Origin: Benzoatithermus flavus
GTDB taxonomy: Bacteria > Pseudomonadota > Alphaproteobacteria > Geminicoccales > Geminicoccaceae
Assembly (NCBI RefSeq): GCF_037908215.1
Contig: NZ_JBBLZC010000016.1
Span: forward strand, 1 to 64,000
Length of the DNA: 64,000 nucleotides
Direction: 5' to 3'
How positions within the stretch are numbered: the first letter of the stretch is position 1; the number at the start of each line of letters is the position of its first letter. The notes beneath the pieces were generated by a model. That model saw only the letters and a program-made list of their open reading frames with translations, was not told where the DNA came from and ran no database searches. The translations under genes were made by a program, and so were the position numbers. Below are positions 27,786 through 35,855 of this stretch, piece by piece.

Positions 27786-28007
27786 CTAAAGCTCGTCGCG
27801 CTCGGCCCGCTTGCGCAGGAGCTTGCGGTACCGTCGCACGGCTTCCGCCTTCTCGCGCGCCCGGCGCTCGGACGGCTTCTCGTAGTGCCGCCGCATACGC
27901 ATCTCGCGGTAGAGGCCTTCGCGCTGCATCTTCTTCTTCAGCGCGCGCAGCGCCTGATCGACATTGTTGTCGCGAACCTGAACCTCGACGATGGCTCGTA
28001 CTCCCAA
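27786..28007 (-). CDS. rpsU: 30S ribosomal protein S21
   Basis: A small basic ribosomal protein: VEVQVRDNNVDQALRALKKK, then MQREGLYREMRMRRHYEKPS, ERRAREKAEAVRRYRKLLRK. It binds the 30S platform near the anti-Shine-Dalgarno. Homologues start one to three residues before VEV/VLV, but the DNA has no ATG or GTG there. The nearest acceptable start is TTG 28007 (73 residues, five extra). An ATC codon at 27992-27994 is preceded by GGGAG at the normal distance and would give a family-like N-terminus. I report TTG with reservation. Confidence 0.93.
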   Translation of the reverse strand: MGVRAIVEVQVRDNNVDQALRALKKKMQREGLYREMRMRRHYEKPSERRAREKAEAVRRYRKLLRKRAERDEL

Positions 28008-28139
28008 GCTGATGACAACAGGACGACAAAAACTGTTCCCTCGGCCGAGGGCTGAGCGCGGATATAGCACGGCCGCGGCGGCTCGCCAAGCGGGACCGCG
28101 CACCTGTTCCTTTCCGCTGCTCTGGGCTATCAGAGCGGC

Positions 28140-28682
28140 ATGACGCTGCGCAAGATCGCCCGCCTCGGCCAGCCCGTGCTGCTGACCAGGGCCGAACCCG
28201 TGCTCGAGGTCGACAGGCCCGAGCTGCAGACCCTGATCGAGGACATGCTCGAGACCATGGCGGACGCCGATGGGATCGGCCTCGCTGCCCCCCAGGTCCA
28301 CGAGAGCGTCCGGGTCATCACAGCACTCGAGATCCTCGACCGCAGCGAGCGCGGCAGCGCTCGCGCCCATGTCCTGATCAACCCGGAACTCACCCCCTTG
28401 GGCGAGGAGCGCGAACTCGCCTTCGAGGGCTGCCTCTCCATTCCGGATCTGCGCGGCCTCGTCCCGCGCTGGCGTCGCGTCGCCTATCGGGCGCTCGACC
28501 GGCACGGCGCTCCCGTCGCCGGCGAGGCGGAAGGGCTCTTCGCCCGGGTCCTGCAGCATGAGGTCGATCACCTCGACGGCATTCTCTATCCCATGCGCAT
28601 GACGGACCTGCGGGCCCTCGCCTTCACGGACGAGGTTCCCCATCTCTCCGAGTGGCTGGAACGCGGTGGAGACCGGAGATGA
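28140..28682 (+). CDS. def: Peptide deformylase
   Basis: A 180-residue metalloenzyme that removes the formyl group from new protein N-termini. All three signature motifs are seen: GIGLAAPQV near residue 46, EGCLSIPD near 96 and QHEVDHLDG near 139 (HExxH metal site). The C-terminal TDEVPHLSEWLERGGDRR is short. Its stop overlaps the start of the COQ9-family gene (ATGA), so the two are translationally coupled. It may be a second deformylase, as it is not next to fmt. Confidence 0.95.
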   Translation: MTLRKIARLGQPVLLTRAEPVLEVDRPELQTLIEDMLETMADADGIGLAAPQVHESVRVITALEILDRSERGSARAHVLINPELTPLGEERELAFEGCLSIPDLRGLVPRWRRVAYRALDRHGAPVAGEAEGLFARVLQHEVDHLDGILYPMRMTDLRALAFTDEVPHLSEWLERGGDRR

Positions 28683-29332
28683 CCGACGCCGTCGCCGAGC
28701 GCCGCGCGCTCAAGGATCGTGTTCTGGAGGCGGCGCTCCTGCATGCCGCCTTCGATGGCTGGAGCCGGCGGACGCTGATCAACGCGGCGGCCGATGCCGG
28801 CCTCGATCCGGCGACCGCCCGGCGTCTGTTCCCGCAGGGCGGCGACAGCCTGCTCGCCTGGCTCGACGACTGGGCCGATCGCCGGATGCTGGAGGCGGTA
28901 TCGGCGCAAGAGCTGGAGCGGCTGCCCGTGCGCCGGCGCATCGCCCTTCTCGTGCGCACGAGGCTCGAGCTCCTGGCTCCGCACCGCGAGGCCATGCGTC
29001 GCGCCGCGGTGGCACACGGCTTTCCGACCAACGTCGCCGAGGCCGGGCGAGCCTTGTGGCGGACGGTGGATCGCATGTGGCAGGCGGCGGGCCTGGGCGG
29101 CGAGCCCGCGGAGGGCTTCAGTTACTACTCGCGCCGGGCGAGCCTCGCGGCCGTGCTGATCGCGACCTTCCTCTACTGGCTCGAGGACCACTCGGAGGGT
29201 AGCGCCGACACCTGGGCGTTCCTCGACCGCCGCATCGAGGACGTCATGCGCATCGGCCGCGCCCGCTCCACGTTCGACCGCTGGACCGGCTGGCTCACCG
29301 GCCGCCGCCCCGCCGCCCACGCGCCGCGCTAG
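28679..29332 (+). CDS. COQ9-family protein (ubiquinone biosynthesis)
   Basis: A 217-residue protein of the COQ9 family, which in mitochondria and Alphaproteobacteria binds the lipid intermediate and helps Coq7-type hydroxylation in ubiquinone synthesis. The start MTDAVAERRALKDRVLEAAL and the TetR-like helices (GWSRRTLINAAADAGLDPAT, FPQGGDSLLAWLDDWAD) are typical. A hydrophobic C-terminal helix (SLAAVLIATFLYWLEDHSEG) forms the lipid-binding part. The ATG overlaps the def stop. Its stop overlaps by four bases that of the convergent aldolase gene. Confidence 0.9.
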   Translation: MTDAVAERRALKDRVLEAALLHAAFDGWSRRTLINAAADAGLDPATARRLFPQGGDSLLAWLDDWADRRMLEAVSAQELERLPVRRRIALLVRTRLELLAPHREAMRRAAVAHGFPTNVAEAGRALWRTVDRMWQAAGLGGEPAEGFSYYSRRASLAAVLIATFLYWLEDHSEGSADTWAFLDRRIEDVMRIGRARSTFDRWTGWLTGRRPAAHAPR

Positions 29333-30126
29333 CTGCCGCTGCCCGACGACGATCGGGCCTGCTGCGCCCAGGTCTCGGCTGCCGCGGCGAGCGTCGCGGA
29401 GATCGCGACGGCATCGACCCACAGGGTCACGAGATCGAAGCCCGAGGCGGCCATCCGCGCCGCATAGCGCGCACTAGCGGCATGAATCCCGATCCGTTTC
29501 CCGGCCCGGCGGCAGGCGGCGAGGACGCGGGCGAAGGCTTCTTGGAGCTCGGGCTCATCGCGGTCCTGGCCGGCCCCGAGCCCGAGCAACAGGCCGAGGT
29601 CTCCGGGGCCGACGAACAGGCCGTCGAGGCCGTCCACCGCGGCGAGTTCCTCGCAACGCTCGAGTCCCGTCCGCGTCTCGATCATCGCAAACGCCACCAC
29701 CTGCTCGGCCGCAGCGAATACATCCGCATCGGGGCGCAGCGCGGCACGGGTCGGCCCGTGCGAGCGCCGGCCACGGGGCGGATAGCGGCAGGCCGCCACC
29801 AGCGCCTCGGCCTCGGCGGGGCTCTCGACCATGGGGGCGATGACACCGGCGGCCCCCGCGTCGAGCACGTACCCGGTCACGGCCGCATCGATGTCCGGCA
29901 GACGGACCAGAGGGGCCCTGCCATGGGCCGCGACGGCACGGAGCGCATGGACCGCGGTGCCGAGGTCGAAAAGACCGTGCTGGAGGTCGAGGGTGACGGC
30001 CTCGACGCTGCCGCGCGCAGCGACCATCTCGGCGAGATGTGCGTCGGGAATGGTCAGCCACGCATTGCGCGCCGGCCGGCCGGCAGCCCACGCTTCCCGC
30101 ACCGGTCGCGCTGGTGTGTCTTTCAT
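29329..30126 (-). CDS. HpcH/HpaI-family aldolase
   Basis: A 265-residue class II (metal-dependent) pyruvate aldolase of the HpcH/HpaI family. Core motifs are TLDLQHGLFD, LVRLPDIDAAVTGYVLDAGA, GVIAPMVESPAEAEALV, RGRRSHGPTRAAL, FAMIETRTGLE and GLFVGPGDLGLLLG, which include the metal-binding Glu and Asp and the phosphate/pyruvate Arg. It typically cleaves 2-keto-3-deoxy acids to pyruvate plus an aldehyde. GGGAAG lies before ATG 30126. It is 38 bases downstream of the epoxide hydrolase gene and probably the last gene of the operon that starts at the GMC gene. Confidence 0.9.
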   Translation of the reverse strand: MKDTPARPVREAWAAGRPARNAWLTIPDAHLAEMVAARGSVEAVTLDLQHGLFDLGTAVHALRAVAAHGRAPLVRLPDIDAAVTGYVLDAGAAGVIAPMVESPAEAEALVAACRYPPRGRRSHGPTRAALRPDADVFAAAEQVVAFAMIETRTGLERCEELAAVDGLDGLFVGPGDLGLLLGLGAGQDRDEPELQEAFARVLAACRRAGKRIGIHAASARYAARMAASGFDLVTLWVDAVAISATLAAAAETWAQQARSSSGSGS

Positions 30127-30164
30127 GACGACTTCCCTTTCCGGATCGCTTCGGCGCACCGGGC

Positions 30165-31328
30165 TCAGCCCTGACCGCGCAGCGGGCGGAAGAACGCCCG
30201 GATCTCGTCCGCCAGTGCTTCGGGCTGCTCCATCGCCGCGAAATGCCCGCCGCGCGGCATGGCGCTCCAGCGGCGGATGTCGATGAAGGTGCGCGCTGCC
30301 AGCGAGCGTGGCGGACGCAGGATCTCGCGCGGGAATTCGGCGTAGCCGGTCGGCACGCCGATCGCAGCCCCCTCCGGGATCGGCCACGGCCCATGCAGGC
30401 GCGCGTAGTAAGGCCAGAACGAGGAGCCGATCGCTCCTGTGAACCAATAGAGGCCGATGTTGGCCAGAAGCTGGTCCCTCGTGAACACCGCCTCCACATT
30501 GCCGCCGCAGTCGGACCAGGCGCGGAATTTCTCGACGATCCAGGCGGCGAGCCCCGCCGGCGAATCGGTGAGGGCAAAGGCGAGGGTCTGCGGTCGGGTG
30601 CCCTGGATCCACTGATAGCCCGTCTCCTCCTTGAGCCAGATCGCGAGCTCGCCGAGATAGCGATGCTCCTCGGGTGCAGGGTCCGCGACCATCGCGGGAT
30701 CGCGGCGCAAAGGGAGGAGGTTGAGGTGGATGCCGACGAGGTGCGCGGGATAGGCCCAGCCGAGCCGCGATGCGACGAACGAGCCCCAGTCGCCGCCCTG
30801 TGCGCCGAAGCGCCGGTAGCCCAGGACGTCGGTCATCAGCCCGATGAGGCAGTCCGCCATCGCCTCCACCGAGAAGCGCGGCTGTCCGGGCGCGAACGAC
30901 AGGCCGAAGCCGGGCAACGAGGGTGCCACCACCGTGAACGTATCGGCCGGATCGCCGCCGAAGCGGGCCGGGTCGGCAAGGCGCGGGATCAGCTCGAGGA
31001 ACTCGAACACCGAGCCCGGCCAGCCATGCAGAAGCAGGAGCGGCAAAGGTGCCGGCCCGTTGCCGGGAACGTGGAGGAAATGGAGGTCGATGCCGTGCAG
31101 GGGAACCTTGAACTGGGGGAAGGCGTTCAGCCGCGCCTCCTGGCCCCGCCAGTCGAAGCCATCCCGCCAGTACGCGACCAGCCCGCGCATGTAGCCGACG
31201 TCCGTGCCGTAGGTCCAGGGCGGTCCCGGCGTCTGGTCGGGGAAGCGCGTGCGCGCGAGGCGCTCGCGCAGATCGGTGATCGCATCCTCGGGCACGCGAA
31301 GCGTGAAAGGCTCGGGCTGCGGGCTCAT
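30165..31328 (-). CDS. Epoxide hydrolase, alpha/beta-hydrolase with N-terminal EHN domain
   Basis: A 387-residue soluble epoxide hydrolase-like protein. The N-terminal cap (LRVPEDAITDLRERLARTRF, then the GYMRGLVAYWRDGFDWR region) is the EHN domain. The hydrolase core has oxyanion motif LLLHGWPGS, nucleophile motif AQGGDWGSF (Asp), cap tyrosines in GYQWIQGTRP, and the catalytic His in PRGGHFAAMEQP. I start at ATG 31328, since the 55 residues further upstream look random. It opens epoxides to diols, and its role among sugar-acid-type enzymes is unclear. It may act on a side metabolite. Confidence 0.9.
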   Translation of the reverse strand: MSPQPEPFTLRVPEDAITDLRERLARTRFPDQTPGPPWTYGTDVGYMRGLVAYWRDGFDWRGQEARLNAFPQFKVPLHGIDLHFLHVPGNGPAPLPLLLLHGWPGSVFEFLELIPRLADPARFGGDPADTFTVVAPSLPGFGLSFAPGQPRFSVEAMADCLIGLMTDVLGYRRFGAQGGDWGSFVASRLGWAYPAHLVGIHLNLLPLRRDPAMVADPAPEEHRYLGELAIWLKEETGYQWIQGTRPQTLAFALTDSPAGLAAWIVEKFRAWSDCGGNVEAVFTRDQLLANIGLYWFTGAIGSSFWPYYARLHGPWPIPEGAAIGVPTGYAEFPREILRPPRSLAARTFIDIRRWSAMPRGGHFAAMEQPEALADEIRAFFRPLRGQG

Positions 31329-31458
31329 GAAGCGATCCTGCCCCGTCCGGCCGTGCCGATGGTCATGCGCCGCCCCCAGGGAGCTATGGCCGGAGCTCCT
31401 CACCGAGGTCACGGGCTGCGCAGGCAGCCTTCGTCTCGGACCGGCCCAAGAGGTCAGT

Positions 31459-31650
31459 CTATCCGACCGGAGCCGGCCGTGCCAGATCGGCATCGATCGG
31501 CGCCAGATTCGTAAGATGGCCGACGCGGCGCCGTTCGGCCTGCGAGGTGAGCGGGCCGATCAGCGGGTCGCGAGCCGATCCCCGGACGACCAGCCGCGGC
31601 ACCGACCCGTCCTCGACATGGGCGGCAGCGAAGGCGGCAGCGCTCGTCAC
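31459..31650 (-). CDS. Possible small ORF coupled to the enolase-superfamily gene
   Basis: A GTG at 31650 overlaps the TGA of the preceding gene as GTGA, a common arrangement for coupled translation. The 63-residue product (MTSAAAFAAAHVEDGSVPRL, ending ADLARPAPVG) has no family I recognise. It may be a chance reading frame in GC-rich sequence or the stub of a lost gene. The rest of the stretch 31329-31646 shows nothing else. Confidence 0.3.
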   Translation of the reverse strand: MTSAAAFAAAHVEDGSVPRLVVRGSARDPLIGPLTSQAERRRVGHLTNLAPIDADLARPAPVG

Positions 31651-32756
31651 GAGGTCAGCTCGCTGACCTGGTAGGCTGCCCGGTCGAGCCAGACCGGCGA
31701 GATTTCCACCCCCCAGCCCGGCCCCGACGGGATCTCGACCTGCCCGTCGCGAACCGCGAAGGGGTCGCCCAGGAACAGCCCCTGCTGCCAGGGATAATAG
31801 TCGGGACCCTCGATCGAAAGCTCGAGATACCTGCCCGCGTTCGGGATGGCGCCGAGGAGGTGCATCGTGCAGATCGTCACGAGCGAGAGGTTGGCGCTGT
31901 GCGGGGTGCAGGGCAGTCCGGCGGCAGCGGCCATCCGCACGACGCGGAGCGTGCGCGCGAGCCCGCCCATGTACATGATGTCGGGCTGCACGACGTCGAC
32001 CGCCCGCATCTCGATCATCCGTGCCCAGGTCCCGAGATCCCAGTCCTGCTCGCCGCCGGTGACGTCGATCGCGAGCGCGTCCGCGACCTGCCTGGTCTCC
32101 TCGAGCTTCCAGTAGGGGCAGGGCTCCTCGAAGTGGCCGATGCCTTCGGCCTCCAGGAGCCGGCCTACCTCGATCGCACGCTTCGGCGAGAAGCCGCTGT
32201 TGGCGTCGACCAGCTTCGCGACGTTCGGGCCGAGCGCTCGCGCCACGATCGGCACGATCGCCTCCGTGCGCCCGGGCCATTCGTCGACATCGCGGCCGCA
32301 TTCGGCACCGATCCGCCACTTGAAGGCATCGAACCCCTGCTCGTCGCGCAGGCGGACGAAGCGTGCCGCCTCCTCGGCCGGGGTGATGTCGCGCTTCATC
32401 GACGAGGCATAGGCCCGGAGCCGCCGGGGCGTGCCGCCCAGAAGCTCGACCACCGGCTTGCCCTCGAGCTTGCCGCGCAGATCCCACAGCGCCGTGTCGA
32501 GGCCGGCGATGGCGCGGCAACGATAGCTGCCCGGGAACTTGTGCTCGCGCTCCTCGATGCGATCGACCAGCGCGTCGACGTCGGACACGTCGGCGCCGAG
32601 CGCCCAGGGCGCCACCTGGCGATGGAAGATGGTCGCCGTGATGTCGGCGTTGTAGGTCGAGGTCTGGCCCCAGCCGACGGCACCGGTGTCGGTGGTCAGC
32701 CGGACGAAGCAGACGAACTCGTTGGAGAATGTCTCGAGCCTGGCGATCCGCATCAT
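31647..32756 (-). CDS. Mandelate racemase/muconate lactonizing enzyme-family dehydratase
   Basis: A 369-residue enolase-superfamily protein. Catalytic and metal residues seen are Lys in FDAFKWRIG (KxR form), metal ligands in LVDANSGFS (Asp), HFEEPCPYW (Glu) and VTGGEQDWD (Glu), and a His in PCTPHSANLS. This set suits abstraction of a proton next to a carboxylate, usually acid-sugar dehydration to a 2-keto-3-deoxy acid. Two adjacent ATGs (32756 and 32753) are possible starts. It lies 16 bases after the GMC gene and upstream of a pyruvate aldolase, which would cleave such a keto acid. The exact sugar acid is unknown. Confidence 0.88.
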   Translation of the reverse strand: MMRIARLETFSNEFVCFVRLTTDTGAVGWGQTSTYNADITATIFHRQVAPWALGADVSDVDALVDRIEEREHKFPGSYRCRAIAGLDTALWDLRGKLEGKPVVELLGGTPRRLRAYASSMKRDITPAEEAARFVRLRDEQGFDAFKWRIGAECGRDVDEWPGRTEAIVPIVARALGPNVAKLVDANSGFSPKRAIEVGRLLEAEGIGHFEEPCPYWKLEETRQVADALAIDVTGGEQDWDLGTWARMIEMRAVDVVQPDIMYMGGLARTLRVVRMAAAAGLPCTPHSANLSLVTICTMHLLGAIPNAGRYLELSIEGPDYYPWQQGLFLGDPFAVRDGQVEIPSGPGWGVEISPVWLDRAAYQVSELTS

Positions 32757-32772
32757 CGGCTTCGTTCTCCCG

Positions 32773-34383
32773 TCATCCGGCCGCGATGAGCCGGGCCGCC
32801 TTGTGGGCGACCATGAGGGTCGGCGCGTGGGTGTTGGCGGAAGTGATGTTCGGGAACACGGACGCGTCCACGACACGCAAGGCCCGAATACCGTGCACGC
32901 GCAGCTCGCCGTCGACCACGCCGCCGGCCGACTCGGGGGCCATCCGGCAGGTACCGCAGGCGTGGAACACGCTCCCGCTGCGGGCGCGGAAATCCGCGAG
33001 GATCTCCTCGTCGCTCGCCCGCGCCGGGTCGAATACCGGCCGGTCGGCGACCAGGGCCCGCATGGCCTCGGTTTCCTGGATGCGCCCGATCAGGCGTGCC
33101 GACGCGATCACGTCCTCGATGTCCCGGTCGGTCGAGAGATAGTTCGGCGTGATGCGGGGCGGCCGCTCGGGCTCGGGCGACGCGATGTCGATCCGGCCGA
33201 CGCTGGTCGGCCGGCAGGTGTTGAAACCGATGATGAAGCCCGGGTAAGGGTCGGGCTTCAGGAGCGGCCGCTTGCCGGCATGCTCGATCGAATAGCTGAC
33301 CGGGTTGAAATAGAGCTGGGTGTTCGGCCGGCTCGCCCCGGGCGAGGTGCGGACCAGGCCGCCGAGCTGGTTGACACCGAGGCTGAGCGGACCGGAGCGC
33401 GTCAGCAGATAGCGCAGGCCGGCGGCGAGCCGGCCGGGCCAGGTCCCGAGCACCTGGTTCAAGGTGGGTTCGGTTGCCCGATAGAAGTAGCTGATGCCGA
33501 GATGATCCTGCAGCCCTCCACCGACCGCGGCATTGGCGTGGACCACGGGAATGCCCAGCCGCTGGAGCAGGTCGCCCGGCCCGATGCCGGAGAGCTGGAG
33601 GAGCTGCGGCGTGTTGACGGCACCGGCGCAGAGCACGACCTCTCCCCGCGCCGTGGCCTGGCGGCGCCGGCCGCCCTGGACGTAGTCGACCCCGACCGCC
33701 CGGCAGCCACGGATGGCCACGCGCTCGACCCGGGCGTGGATCGCCAGCACGAGGTTGGATCGGGCCAGAGCCGGGCGCAGGAACGCGTCTGCGGCCGAGC
33801 AGCGCAGCCCCTTGCGTGTGTTGACCGCGTAAGCGCCGATGCCCCCCTCGGGTGCGCTGCCGTCGAGGTCGTCGACGACGGGCAGGCCGAGCTCCCGTGC
33901 GGCAGCATAGAAGTGGCGCTTGATCGGATGGTATTCGGGCTCGCGATCGGACACCCACAAAGGGCCGTCGCCGTGCTGCGACCCGTCGCGGCGGATGCGG
34001 CGCTCGAAGGAGCGGAACACGGGCTCGACGTCGGTCCAGCCCCAGCCCGGATTGCCGGCGTCGCGCCAGTCGTCGTAATCGCCGGGCAGTCCGCGGCAAT
34101 AGACCATGGCATTGATCGAGCTCGAGCCGCCGACCACCTTGCCACGCGGCCAGTAGGCGGCCCGGCCGCCGAGGCCGGGGTCGGGTTCGGTCGTGTAGCG
34201 CCAGTTGACGGCGGGATCGTGGAAGGTCCTGCCGTAGCCGATCGGCATCCGGATCCGGAAACGGCGGTCGCTGCCGCCGGCCTCGAGCAGGAGCACCCGC
34301 TTCGAGCGGTCGGCGCTGAGCCGCTCCGCGAGCACGCAGCCCGCCGACCCCGCACCGACGATGATGTAGTCGAACTCGCCCAC
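32773..34383 (-). CDS. GMC-family FAD oxidoreductase
   Basis: A 536-residue glucose-methanol-choline oxidoreductase. GTG 34383 (VGEFDYIIVGAGSAG) is backed by GGAGG seven bases upstream; the FAD motif GAGSAG is at residues 10-15. GMC signatures PRGKVVGGSSSINAMVY and GAVNTPQLLQLSGIGPG are present. The C-terminal block HACGTCRMAPE and ITSANTHAPTLMVAHKAARL carries the catalytic His region. It oxidises an alcohol to an aldehyde or ketone with a quinone, cytochrome or oxygen. No signal peptide is seen. It is the first gene of the operon and diverges from a LysR gene. Confidence 0.92.
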   Translation of the reverse strand: MGEFDYIIVGAGSAGCVLAERLSADRSKRVLLLEAGGSDRRFRIRMPIGYGRTFHDPAVNWRYTTEPDPGLGGRAAYWPRGKVVGGSSSINAMVYCRGLPGDYDDWRDAGNPGWGWTDVEPVFRSFERRIRRDGSQHGDGPLWVSDREPEYHPIKRHFYAAARELGLPVVDDLDGSAPEGGIGAYAVNTRKGLRCSAADAFLRPALARSNLVLAIHARVERVAIRGCRAVGVDYVQGGRRRQATARGEVVLCAGAVNTPQLLQLSGIGPGDLLQRLGIPVVHANAAVGGGLQDHLGISYFYRATEPTLNQVLGTWPGRLAAGLRYLLTRSGPLSLGVNQLGGLVRTSPGASRPNTQLYFNPVSYSIEHAGKRPLLKPDPYPGFIIGFNTCRPTSVGRIDIASPEPERPPRITPNYLSTDRDIEDVIASARLIGRIQETEAMRALVADRPVFDPARASDEEILADFRARSGSVFHACGTCRMAPESAGGVVDGELRVHGIRALRVVDASVFPNITSANTHAPTLMVAHKAARLIAAG

Positions 34384-34503
34384 CGGGTTGCCTCCCCGGA
34401 ACCGCCGCCGCGGCCTTCGCGTCGAGCAGGCTGCCGCCCGGGATCGTTGCAGACAATCAATATCAAAGTAGCCAAAGGGGGTATTCTGCTTTAGCCATGG
34501 GCC

Positions 34504-35406
34504 ATGGCTTACCCGCTTGCCCTTCTCGTCTGGCTGCGCACCTTCGAGGCATCCGCGCGCCATCTGAGCTTCGCCCAGGCGGCGCAGGAGCTGGGGCTCA
34601 CCCCCGCAACGGTGAGCCAGCAGATCAAGGCGCTCGAGTCCCATCTCGGGTTCGCGCTGTTCGAACGGCTGCCGCGTGGCGTACGCCTGACGACGGTCGG
34701 GCGGGCTTATGCCCCCGCGGTGCGCAAGGCGCTCGACGAGCTGTCGGTCGCCACCGTCGGGCTGTTCGGCTCGAGCGGCAGGCGCAGCCTGACGATCCGC
34801 TGCTCGGTCAGCTTCGCGGCGCTATGCCTGTCGCCCAGGCTCGAGGCCTTCCGTACGGCGCACCCCGACATCGGCTTGAGGGTCTATTCCTCGATCTGGA
34901 GCGACGATCTCGACGACGATCGGATCGACCTCGACATCCGTTACGGCGACGGAAGATGGGACGGCTTCGACGTCGAGCCGCTGTCCGCACCCGTCTCGGT
35001 GCCGGTCTGTCCGCCGGACACCCGGTTCGGCGACGACCCGGCATCCGACCTCCTGCCGATCGTCGCGCGGCGGCCGATCCACATCCTCGGCTGCGAGAAC
35101 CTGTGGATCGACCTGTCGCGCAAGCTGGGCTGGCCGGAAGGCAGCATCGATGGCGGGGTCTCGGTCGACACCTCCGTGATCGCGCTCGAGATGGTGGCGG
35201 CCGGGATCGGCTCGGCCATGATCTCGCGCGATCTCACGCTGCTCCATGCCGCCGCGGGCCGGGTGATGGTTCCGCCGGGTATCGCGCTGCGCCACGACCA
35301 GCGCCATTTCCTGCTGACGCCGCGCCGCGGCCGACACCCATCGGCCGACGTGCTGCTGCTCCGCGATTGGCTGTTGCGAACCTTCCGCACCGGGCTGCAG
35401 GCTTAG
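34504..35406 (+). CDS. LysR-family transcriptional regulator, GcvA-like
   Basis: A 300-residue LysR regulator: N-terminal winged helix (FEASARHLSFAQAAQELGLT, PATVSQQIKALESHLGFALF) and a C-terminal effector domain (DIGLRVYSSIWSDDLDDDRI onward). The WLRTFEASARHLSF style of opening is typical of the GcvA/AmpR subgroup. It is divergent from the GMC gene with 120 AT-rich bases between, so it most likely controls that operon and itself. The effector is probably the operon's substrate or an intermediate. Confidence 0.92.
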   Translation: MAYPLALLVWLRTFEASARHLSFAQAAQELGLTPATVSQQIKALESHLGFALFERLPRGVRLTTVGRAYAPAVRKALDELSVATVGLFGSSGRRSLTIRCSVSFAALCLSPRLEAFRTAHPDIGLRVYSSIWSDDLDDDRIDLDIRYGDGRWDGFDVEPLSAPVSVPVCPPDTRFGDDPASDLLPIVARRPIHILGCENLWIDLSRKLGWPEGSIDGGVSVDTSVIALEMVAAGIGSAMISRDLTLLHAAAGRVMVPPGIALRHDQRHFLLTPRRGRHPSADVLLLRDWLLRTFRTGLQA

Positions 35407-35816
35407 CGGTTCATCCGGCAGGTCACGCTGCTCTCGGTGGGAGTGCGCTCGCGGACTGCCGGTCTGGCTGACGCCGATACCCTCCACAGCAGCTGCACCG
35501 AACCTCGTGTGCGCCCGCCTTCGGGCGCTCCCGCTCGTCCCGGGGCGGCCCGGTGCACCCGTCGAACATGCCGCGATGCCACCGGATGACGGTCGCCCTT
35601 CCCGGCACTCGCGCCGCTCCACCGAGCTCGGTCTTGCTGGCTCCCTCGTTCCCACGGCTCCATCCTTCCCAATCTTGGAGCCTCCGGAAATCCCGGCATG
35701 GTTCAAACCTACTGCCGGCCGGCGGCACTGTTTCGCGGCCTCTACGGATCGAGAGGTTGGCAGCCTTCCCCTTCGTGGCAGCTTCGCCTGGTCGGCGGGA
35801 GGCGGAAAAATTGTTG
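35407..35816. other. Intergenic region between the LysR and enuR genes
   Basis: No intact gene. On the minus strand near 35560-35600 a short piece reads RATVIRWHRGMF, resembling the ETVIRWHRRGF motif of IS481/IS3-like transposases. It is only about ten residues long, so I call it a possible relic at most. The right end becomes AT-rich where the enuR promoter starts. Confidence 0.35.
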
Positions 35817-35855
35817 TCAATTGGCGTGATTTTGCTCATGCAACTCTCATGACAA
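35817..35855. promoter_or_regulatory. EnuR-type operator at its own promoter
   Basis: A 28-bp element (35817-35844, core TGATTTTG..CAT) matches 21 of 28 bases with one in front of ehuA (37290-37317). A 9-mer TCATGACAA (35847-35855) overlaps the enuR ATG and is the exact reverse complement of TTGTCATGA at 37272-37280. Sharing between the two promoters fits a regulator that controls itself and the uptake/catabolic operon. Confidence 0.6.

Noticed and set aside
35560..35600. Possible IS481/IS3 relic (ATVIRWHRGMF)
   Set aside because: Only about ten residues match; too short to call a mobile element.
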